From: JAPPFW01 sp965200835 | Lineage (GTDB): Bacteria > Actinomycetota > Acidimicrobiia > Spongiisociales > Spongiisociaceae | DNA length: 64,000 nt | Assembly (NCBI GenBank): GCA_965200835.1 | Contig: OZ241390.1 | Span: 1,798,001-1,862,000, forward strand | Reading direction: 5' to 3' | In this document: positions 17,407 to 24,301 of the stretch, piece after piece | How the letters are laid out: each line of letters starts with the position of its first letter | How positions within the stretch are numbered: the stretch's first letter is position 1 | Notes under the pieces: generated by a model | What the model saw: the letters and a program-made list of their open reading frames with translations, nothing else | The model's database searches: none | What the model was told of the DNA's origin: nothing | Translations under genes and position numbers: made by a program

Positions 17407-18789
17407 TCAACCCAGCATCAGAGTGGCTACCACTAGGAAACCGCCGAATCCGACCACGTCGGTTACCAGGGTCAGGAAGATGTTTGAGGCCAGCGCCGGG
17501 TCCAGCCCCAGCCGCCGCAGCAGCAGGGGGATGCCGGTTCCCGCCAGGGTCCCGATGGCCAGGTTGGCGACCGTGGCCGTTCCCATCGTAAGCCCGAAGA
17601 GCAGATTACCGCCGAACACTGTGCCCACCGCGGTCGCCAGCAGGCCGACCGGCACCGCGTTGATCAGCCCGATCGCCACCTGACGGGCCAGAACCCGCCC
17701 GGCCCGGCTGGGTGCTACCCCGTCGATGGCCATGGACCGGATGACCACGGCCAGGCTCTGGGCACCGGCGTTACCTCCGAGCAGCGCTACCACCGGCATC
17801 AGGGCAGCCAGGATCGGACCGATGTGGTCGATGACCTCCGTCTGGCGTTCGATTACCAGCGCTACCACCAGCGCCATGGCCAGATTGACGATCATCCATG
17901 GCAGCCGCATGGTCACCGCCCGGAGAACCGGGGTGAACACCGTCTCTTCGGGTCCCGCGCCCATGGCGGCGGCAAAGTCCTCCGAGGCCTCCGCCTGGAC
18001 CGAGTCGACCACTGCCTCGTGAGCAACCATCCCGATCAGTTTCCCGGAATGGTCGACCACCGGCAGGCCGAACAGGCCGTAGCGCTGGGCCAGCTCCGCC
18101 ACCTCCTCCCGGTCGGTCTCAGGCCGCACGGCCACCGGGCGATGGGCCATGGTCTCCTCCAGCCCCACACCGGGGCGGGCGAATACCAGATCCCGAAAGG
18201 AAACCACTCCCATCAGATGGCGCTGGTGGTCCACCACGTACACGTAGGAGAGGTCGCCGATCTGATCGTGGAGCTGGCGGAGCCGTTCGATGGCTTCACC
18301 GGCGGTGATCCCTATCTGGATGACCGCCACATCGGTAGTCATCAACCCACCCGCCGAGTCCGGGGCGTGCTGGAGGAGCGCCAGCAGCTCGTCGGCGATC
18401 CCCGGCTCCAGGCTGCCCAGCAGGGCGGTGCGGTCCCTCTGGTCGAGCTCTCCCACCAGGTCCACCGCCATGTCGGCATCCATGGCCGCCACCAATTCGG
18501 CCGCGCGTTCGGGCGGCAAGTCCTCGAGGAGCTCAGCCCCCAGCTCGGGCCGTATCTCGTCGAGAATCCCGGCGGCCGGACCGGCGTCCAGCTCGGCCAG
18601 CAGGTCAGAGGCGGCCTCGGCTCCTAGTTCCTCGAGGATGTCGGCGGCGTCGTGGGGATCGGCGGCGGCCAGAACCTCCCACTCCTCGATGTGGGTGTCC
18701 AGGAACTCCTCCACCGCCTCGGGCTGCACCTGCGCCCTGATGCGCAGGCGCTGGGCGAGTTGCCGAGGTCGTGGCAGCCTTCGAATCAA
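17407..18789 (-). CDS. mgtE: Magnesium transporter MgtE
   Basis: 460 residues with the full MgtE architecture: an N-terminal superhelical Mg2+-sensing domain (about 20-140, repeated ELG/LPPERAAELVAAM units), a CBS pair (about 140-270, with DLSYVYVVDHQRHLMGVVS and LPVVDHSGKLIGMV) and five membrane helices at the C-terminus. MPVVALLGGNAGAQSLAVVIR and FLTLVTDVVGFGGFL are the conserved pore motifs. It is a gated Mg2+ channel of the inner membrane that closes when cytosolic Mg2+ is high. Translation probably starts at TTG 18789, with AAGGA just upstream. No Mg-sensing leader was recognised in the 150 bp before it. Confidence 0.93.
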   Translation of the reverse strand: MIRRLPRPRQLAQRLRIRAQVQPEAVEEFLDTHIEEWEVLAAADPHDAADILEELGAEAASDLLAELDAGPAAGILDEIRPELGAELLEDLPPERAAELVAAMDADMAVDLVGELDQRDRTALLGSLEPGIADELLALLQHAPDSAGGLMTTDVAVIQIGITAGEAIERLRQLHDQIGDLSYVYVVDHQRHLMGVVSFRDLVFARPGVGLEETMAHRPVAVRPETDREEVAELAQRYGLFGLPVVDHSGKLIGMVAHEAVVDSVQAEASEDFAAAMGAGPEETVFTPVLRAVTMRLPWMIVNLAMALVVALVIERQTEVIDHIGPILAALMPVVALLGGNAGAQSLAVVIRSMAIDGVAPSRAGRVLARQVAIGLINAVPVGLLATAVGTVFGGNLLFGLTMGTATVANLAIGTLAGTGIPLLLRRLGLDPALASNIFLTLVTDVVGFGGFLVVATLMLG

Positions 18790-18939
18790 TAGCGTTCCTT
18801 CATGCGATCCGGCTGGAGTCAGTGCTGAGCATCATGAGGGTAACAACGCATCGGACAGGTAGAACCAAACGCAGCCCGGCCGCTTTGCTGGAGTGGATGC
18901 TCGGACCGCTGGGATCGGGCTACTGCCCGACCTGGTGGA

Positions 18940-19431
18940 TCAGCCCTCGAACGGCTTTATGGAGATGACCTTCATGGAGAACGTGCCGCCCGGTGCCTGG
19001 TAGGACACCTCGTCGCCCACCGATGCTCCGATGAGGGCGGTACCGAGCGGTCCCTCCGGGGTGGCGAGAAAGTAACCGGGAACCTTGTTCTCGAGAGTGG
19101 CGACGAAATACTCATCCTCGTCCCCGAACTCGTCCCGCAAGGTGACCAGCGAGCCGATCCGAACGGTCCCTTCGTCATCCTGCCCTTCCTCCGCCGCGTC
19201 CCCGACGACCGCATTGTCGAGCAGGTGCCGGAGCTTGCGGATCCGAGCCTCCATCAAACCCTGCTCGGTCTTGGCAGCGTCGTAGTCAGCGTTCTCCCGA
19301 ATGTCGCCATGCGCCCGCGCCTCGGCTAGCCGGTTGGCCATGTGGAGCCGCCCCTCGGTGGTGAGCGAGTCGTACTCCTCCTGCAGTTTCCGATGAGCGC
19401 TGGGCGTAAGCCACGGGGTCGAGTTGGACAT
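18940..19431 (-). CDS. greA: Transcription elongation factor GreA
   Basis: 163 residues. An N-terminal antiparallel coiled coil carries HGDIRENADYDAAKTEQG, the acidic tip that reaches the RNA polymerase active site, and the C-terminal FKBP-like domain holds VRIGSLVTL and PLGTALIGASVGDEV. GreA rescues backtracked RNA polymerase by stimulating transcript cleavage. It is transcribed on its own, divergently from selD, with a 244-bp gap between them. Confidence 0.93.
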   Translation of the reverse strand: MSNSTPWLTPSAHRKLQEEYDSLTTEGRLHMANRLAEARAHGDIRENADYDAAKTEQGLMEARIRKLRHLLDNAVVGDAAEEGQDDEGTVRIGSLVTLRDEFGDEDEYFVATLENKVPGYFLATPEGPLGTALIGASVGDEVSYQAPGGTFSMKVISIKPFEG

Positions 19432-19675
19432 CGAACCGAGGATACCTTTGCCGAGGCGCTTTGTGTTGTTACCGGCAAAGACTGCGACCAGGTGAGGGGT
19501 ATCCCTTCCAGTGGAGGCGTCGCAGCGGTCCTAGGGTGGGGGGCGGCCAGATGGCGGGGTAGGTTGTTGCGGGCCGGCGATCGGTTATCAGCCGCGGGTG
19601 GGGTAAGTGCTGGCCTGTGCCAGACTCCCCAGGGGCTGTGGCTAGGGCAGCATGAGGCACGAAGGGAGGTGAACT

Positions 19676-20719
19676 GTGGCAGAGGTAAGGCTGACGTCCT
19701 TCTCGCCGGGTGCTGGTTGAGCCTGCAAGCTTGGCTCAGCCGAGCTGGCGCAGGTCCTGCGTCCCTTCATCGATCACCCATCCACCTCCCATCCCGATCT
19801 GCTGGTGGGGATGGCCACCTCGGACGATGCCGGTGTGTTCGTCAACCGAAGCCACCGCGCCCTGGTGCAAACGGTCGACTTCTTTGCTCCTATCGTCGAC
19901 GATCCCTATGCGTGGGGCAGGATCGCGGCCGCCAACGCGCTGTCGGATGTGTATGCCATGGGCGGGGAGCCGCTGACTGCCTTGCAGCTGGTGGGATGGC
20001 CGCGGGACCGGTTGCCGTTCGAGGTTCTGGGCCGGGTCATGACGGGCGGGGCCGATGTCATGGCCACCGCAGGTACCACCATCATGGGTGGTCACTCCAT
20101 CGACAACTCGACACCCCTCTACGGGTTCTCCGTGACCGGTGTGGTAGACCCGTCCGTCATGACCGTGAACTCGGCGGCCCGGCCCGGGGATCGGATCGTG
20201 CTGACGAAGCCGCTGGGTACCGGCATAGTCGCTACTGCTATCAAACTCGGGCTGGCCGAGCAGAAGCTAGTGGATGAGGCGGTGCATCTCATGGCGTCTC
20301 TGAACGGTCCGGCCACCAGGGTGATGGTCGAGATGGGGATCCGCTGCGCTACCGATGTGACCGGGTACGGATTACTCGGCCATCTCGGCGAGGTGGTCGA
20401 GGCGTCCCAGGTATCAGCACGGCTCGAGTCCTCCTCGGTGCCGGTGCTGGCAGGGGTGGGCGAGCTGGTAGAAAAAGGGGTGTATCCGGGAGGAAGCACG
20501 CGCAACCTCGACGCTTTCGGGGGCACGGTCGGCAAGGGAGTGGGGGAGACCAGGCTGAAGATCCTGGCAGATGCCCAGACCAGCGGTGGCTTGCTGATGG
20601 CCGTGCCCGCCGAGGTGCTGGCGAGCTTGGTCGACCAGTTGTCGGTTGTAGCACCGGTAGCCTCGGTGATAGGAGAGTTCGTGGAAGCGAGTGGGAACCC
20701 CGGAATCGAGGTGACATGA
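19676..20719 (+). CDS. selD: Selenophosphate synthetase SelD, selenocysteine-containing (in-frame UGA)
   Basis: GTG 19676 with AGGGAGGT upstream opens the typical N-terminus VRLTSFSPGAG, then UGA (19718-19720), then ACKLGSAELAQV and a complete SelD of 347 residues. The motif GAG-U-ACK matches GAGCGCK of E. coli SelD, where the central Cys17 is catalytic and many species carry selenocysteine. UGA at codon 15 is therefore read as selenocysteine, not stop. ATP-binding motifs follow: DDAGVFV, VDFFAPIVDDP, GGHSID, LTKPLGTGI and DAQTSGG. SelD makes selenophosphate from selenide and ATP for tRNA-Sec. A strong hairpin directly follows the UGA. The start at 19805 that a gene caller would choose cuts off the catalytic loop. 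Confidence 0.92.
19722..19754 (+). promoter_or_regulatory. Candidate bacterial SECIS hairpin in selD
   Basis: One base after the UGA, CCTGC (19722-19726) pairs with GCAGG (19750-19754). Inside, AGCTTGGC (19728-19735) pairs with GCCGAGCT (19739-19746), with one T-G wobble, around the loop TCA. An internal asymmetry (A against GGC) separates the two stems. Bacterial SECIS elements are hairpins just 3' of the UGA that recruit SelB, so the position is right. Confidence 0.65.
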
Positions 20720-21144
20720 CAGAGCTGCATGACCGGTTACAGATGATCGCCTCCGCCCTGTCGATCGGTGGTCTGCAACGTCACATCTTCCTGTGTGCGC
20801 ATCAGACCTATCCTCGCTGCTCCACCTTTGAGGAGGGGGTGGCGGCCTGGCGAAGGCTGAAGAACGCCACCAAGAAACACGGCATCGCCTCAGCACCACC
20901 CAAGTGGCAGGGAGATTTCTCCCAATCCCCGACCCTGGACCGTCCGGGCGGTGGAACGGTTCTCAGGTCGAAAGTCGACTGCCTGCGGATCTGCGAGCAG
21001 GGACCGGTGGCGGTGGTGTATCCCGACGGGGTCTGGTACCACTCGGTGTCCGGGGAGGTGCTCGATCGGATCGTCGACGAGCACCTGATCGGCGGTAGCC
21101 CGGTCGAGGAGTACGTGTTCGCGGTCGACGGGATGGGCTGTTGA
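20716..21144 (+). CDS. Thioredoxin-like [2Fe-2S] ferredoxin
   Basis: 142 residues starting at an ATGA overlap with selD. RHIFLCAHQTYPRCS and KVDCLRICEQGPVAVVYPDGVWY match the COG3411-type thioredoxin-like [2Fe-2S] ferredoxins. The cluster cysteines would be Cys27, Cys35, Cys89 and Cys93. EHLIGGSPVEEYVF is also typical of the family. Such proteins carry single electrons in the cytosol. The tight overlap with selD suggests co-translation and a possible role in selenium reduction or supply, which is inference. A final GC pair of residues ends the chain. Confidence 0.8.
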   Translation: MTELHDRLQMIASALSIGGLQRHIFLCAHQTYPRCSTFEEGVAAWRRLKNATKKHGIASAPPKWQGDFSQSPTLDRPGGGTVLRSKVDCLRICEQGPVAVVYPDGVWYHSVSGEVLDRIVDEHLIGGSPVEEYVFAVDGMGC

Positions 21145-21209
21145 GGGAGCCCGCCCAGTCACCATCCGCGGTCAGGTGGGGGACCGGTCCGGCCTAGCCT
21201 GGGGGATTA

Positions 21210-24200
21210 ATGCGGCGTTCCAGGCTGATCATCTCACTCCTCCTGCTGTTCCTGATCGGGTCGGCCTGCGGGCCGCGGGCCGCAGAAACAACTACCTTCG
21301 ACCTCCCCGCGGAGATCGTGCCTGATTGGGTCAATCCGGCCGATGTCGAATCGCTCTTCGGCGGGGCAGGATGCTGGATCGCCATCGGGGATGGTGTCCG
21401 GATCCTGCAGGTGCTCGAAGAAACCATGGCGGCCGGGCTGTTGAGGGCCGGCGACATCCTGACCGAGGTCGATGGGGTTACCACCACCACTCGGGAGATG
21501 CTGTTTAGTGTCCTGGCCGGACGGCCACCCGGTGATGTGTTGGCAGTGGAAGGGATCCGGGCTGGGGCTCCCTTCTCGTTAGAGGTGGAGCTCTCCTCGC
21601 TGCCCGAGGATCCGGAGCGGGTCATCATGGGGATCATCCCGGAGACCCGGCTGCGAGCTGTGCAGCTGTCGGATCTGGGGGAGACAGGGCCATCCGATCC
21701 CCTGAGCCGTCCGGTGGTGCTGAACGGTGAGGTCTTCTCCCACTCGGTGCTGGCAGCAACTTGGGTGGGGCATCCGGACGTGCAGGCGGTCCGTGCGGTC
21801 CAGCTCGGATCGGAGCTTTACGCGGTTGTCGCGGGGGACGTTCCGGGCGTGGTCAGGTTGAGGGACGGGTATACGGTCCCGGTCGATCCCGAACCGGTGC
21901 CCTTCGAGAGCGCCGCCGGGACGGTCGATCTGGTGATCAGCGGTCTCGACACGATGCTGGCCTCGGTCGGTGATCAGGTGCTGGTCGGCGGGAGGGTGAC
22001 CGGAGGGGAGTTCAGCACCTTCGCCATCCTGGCGGTCGACCCGACGGACGGGTCGGTGGCCTGGACCCGACCGTTGGGATTCTCCCGATCCGGCCTACTG
22101 TCGGTGGCGTTGGAGGGTTACCGGAGCCCGTCCGGCGAGCGGGCCGTGATCGCGCTGGTGGAGCAGGACCCCACCACCGGTGCCCGATCCGCAGTGCTGA
22201 CCTACTACCTGCTGGACGAACGGGGCGAGGGGGTGATGGGTCCGCCTGGGATCGACCGGTTCATGCCGACTTCCGGAATCACAGGATGGTACGACGATCG
22301 CTCCCTCGTGTACGTGACCGAGCTGGCCGAGACGGGTGTAGGCCTGTGGGACCTGGAAACCGGCGATCATAGCCTGCTGTGGACCGTCCCGGCCAGCCAC
22401 GCCACTGATCTGATCACCGTTACTCCGGTCGGTGACGGGCGCCATCTGATCATGGTGAGGCCGCAAGAAGTTTCCCTGGTCGATGTCTTCCAACCCGAGC
22501 CGGTACGCCCCATCGCCCGGGGCTGCTCCTACGGTCCGATCGATGGGGTTTCCGCAGAGCTGCCGGTCTCTGTTATGGGGGACTCGGCCATCGAAGTCAC
22601 CACCCCCGCTCCGGTCGAGGAGCCTACCGAATTCGTGCTCACCATCCTGCACAGCGGCGCGGGGGAGTCCAGCCTGCTGCCCGATGAGGGATCGATCCCC
22701 GGAGTGGGCCGGTTCAGCGCGGTGCTGAAGGAGCTGCAAGCCGGAGCGCTCGGATCCGGTCTGGTGACCCTCGCCTCGGGTGGCAGCCTGCGAGCGTCTA
22801 TCGAACTGCAGGTCTCTTCGGAGCGGGAGGGCCGTCTCTACGATTCGGTAGCCCTCAGTGGACTGTATGACGCACTGGTGCTCGGCAGTCGTGACTTCGA
22901 TATGGGGCCCGACCTGGCAGCCCGGTTCATCGGGGGATTCACCCCTTCGGTTCCATTCCTGGCCGCCAATCTGGACGCAACCCAAGAGCCGGTCTTGCAA
23001 GCGCTGGCGGACCGCGGCCTGATCTCAGGGAGCACTGTGATCGAGACCGGTGGCCAGCAGATCGGGGTGATCGGAGTGGTCAGGCCCGCCCTCGGCAGCG
23101 TCTCCAGCCCTCGCTTCGCCAGGACCTCCGCCGTTCTACCGGCGGTTCTGGCGGAAGTAGCCGCCCTGGAGGGTCGGGGAGTCGACAAGATAATCCTGGT
23201 TACCCACCTCCAGGACCTTTTCGAGGCCATCAGGCTGGGGCGGAGCATCACCGGGGTGGATGTGATCGTGTCTGGTAATGCCGGACACCTGTTGAGAAAC
23301 GAGGGAGACAGCTGCCTCCCGCAAGTCGAGCCGATCGCCGGTTACCCGATCTGGCTGGACGACGGGTTGGGGCGCCAGGTTCCCATGGTGGCCGCACCCA
23401 GCCGCTACCGGTGCGTCGGGCAGCTCGACGTGGTCTTCGACGCCGGCGGGAACGTAATAGCCGCCGAGGGCCGATCGGTCGGGGTGGGTTTCGACGTGAT
23501 GCCCGACGCCGATGTCCAGGCCGGGGTGGTGGTTCCACTGGCGGTCGAGGTGGGCCTCCAACAGACCGAGGTCGTCGGCAGCACCGAGGTGGAGATCGAT
23601 GGCCGGAGGTCGACGGTACGGACCAACGCCACCAACGCGGGGAACCTGCTGGCCGACGCCCTGCGCCACACGGCCGCCCGCCGTGCCGACGCCTACGGGA
23701 TCCTCCCTCCCCAGGTGGCGATCGGGCACGGGGGCAGCATCCTGAACAACGCGACCATCCCGCCGGGGGAGATAACCACTACCACAACCTGGGGCATGGC
23801 GCCGATCGACAGTTTCGTGGCAGTGGGTGAGGTTCCGAGGGAGGCCTTCCACCTCCTGCTGGAACAAGCCCTCGACTTGGTGCCCGAGCCTGCCGATCAC
23901 TTCCCGCAGATCTCGGGCTTCACCCTCACCTACGATCCGGCCGCGCCAGCCCGCGAAGTCGCCCGGAGCGGAGACTGTTCCCTGGTCGGAGATCCGGGAG
24001 GGCGGGTCCGGGAGGTGATCCTGGACGACGGCTCGGTGATCGTCCGCAACGGTGAAGTCCTGGCCGGCGATCCGGTGGTGCTGGCCACCCTCGACTACCT
24101 AGCCCTGGGAGGGTTGTGCTACCCGCTGGCGGAGCTCCCCTTCACCAATCTGGGCGTGACCTACCGCCAGGCCCTGGTTGAATTCATCTCGACGGATCTG

Positions 24201-24275
24201 GGCGGGGTGGTGACCGCCGCGGACTACCCGCAGAGCGCCGGCGACCGGATCATGGCCGCCAGCAGCCAGCAGTAA
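21210..24275 (+). CDS. Large lipoprotein: PDZ domain, propeller-like region and degenerate 5'-nucleotidase
   Basis: 1021 residues. The lipobox LIGSAC (Cys20) follows a signal peptide. Residues about 50-130 look like a PDZ domain (AGLLRAGDILTEVDGV). Residues about 150-460 contain repeated beta-rich units (AILAVDPTDGSVAWTRPL; VGLWDLETGDHSLLW), propeller-like. From about 475 the order follows UshA/5'-nucleotidases: LTILHSGAGES, YDALVLGSRDFDMGPD, DVIVSGNAGHLL, then the C-terminal domain with TNAGNLLADALRH and GHGGSILNNATIPPGEIT. Several metal ligands of the phosphoesterase half are replaced (no N-D-x-H; GSRDFD instead of GNHEFD). It is probably an extracellular binding or scaffold protein rather than an active nucleotidase. 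Confidence 0.7.
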   Translation: MRRSRLIISLLLLFLIGSACGPRAAETTTFDLPAEIVPDWVNPADVESLFGGAGCWIAIGDGVRILQVLEETMAAGLLRAGDILTEVDGVTTTTREMLFSVLAGRPPGDVLAVEGIRAGAPFSLEVELSSLPEDPERVIMGIIPETRLRAVQLSDLGETGPSDPLSRPVVLNGEVFSHSVLAATWVGHPDVQAVRAVQLGSELYAVVAGDVPGVVRLRDGYTVPVDPEPVPFESAAGTVDLVISGLDTMLASVGDQVLVGGRVTGGEFSTFAILAVDPTDGSVAWTRPLGFSRSGLLSVALEGYRSPSGERAVIALVEQDPTTGARSAVLTYYLLDERGEGVMGPPGIDRFMPTSGITGWYDDRSLVYVTELAETGVGLWDLETGDHSLLWTVPASHATDLITVTPVGDGRHLIMVRPQEVSLVDVFQPEPVRPIARGCSYGPIDGVSAELPVSVMGDSAIEVTTPAPVEEPTEFVLTILHSGAGESSLLPDEGSIPGVGRFSAVLKELQAGALGSGLVTLASGGSLRASIELQVSSEREGRLYDSVALSGLYDALVLGSRDFDMGPDLAARFIGGFTPSVPFLAANLDATQEPVLQALADRGLISGSTVIETGGQQIGVIGVVRPALGSVSSPRFARTSAVLPAVLAEVAALEGRGVDKIILVTHLQDLFEAIRLGRSITGVDVIVSGNAGHLLRNEGDSCLPQVEPIAGYPIWLDDGLGRQVPMVAAPSRYRCVGQLDVVFDAGGNVIAAEGRSVGVGFDVMPDADVQAGVVVPLAVEVGLQQTEVVGSTEVEIDGRRSTVRTNATNAGNLLADALRHTAARRADAYGILPPQVAIGHGGSILNNATIPPGEITTTTTWGMAPIDSFVAVGEVPREAFHLLLEQALDLVPEPADHFPQISGFTLTYDPAAPAREVARSGDCSLVGDPGGRVREVILDDGSVIVRNGEVLAGDPVVLATLDYLALGGLCYPLAELPFTNLGVTYRQALVEFISTDLGGVVTAADYPQSAGDRIMAASSQQ

Positions 24276-24287
24276 CGTAACCCCTCC

Positions 24288-24299
24288 CTCGGAACCGAG
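24288..24299 (+). terminator. Short hairpin between convergent genes
   Basis: CTCGGAACCGAG (24288-24299) is self-complementary and lies between the stops of the lipoprotein gene and the FtsH-like gene on the other strand. It may end transcription in both directions, but the stem is short and no T-run follows. Confidence 0.3.
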
Positions 24300-24301
24300 C
24301 C

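Noticed and set aside
19432..19675. Possible tRNA-Sec or other RNA gene before selD
   Set aside because: I found no T-arm consensus, acceptor pairing or CCA end; only loose GC-rich hairpins are seen.
19805..20719. selD starting at 19805 as a normal gene without selenocysteine
   Set aside because: This start removes the glycine-rich catalytic loop. The upstream frame with UGA matches SelD residue by residue and has an RBS.
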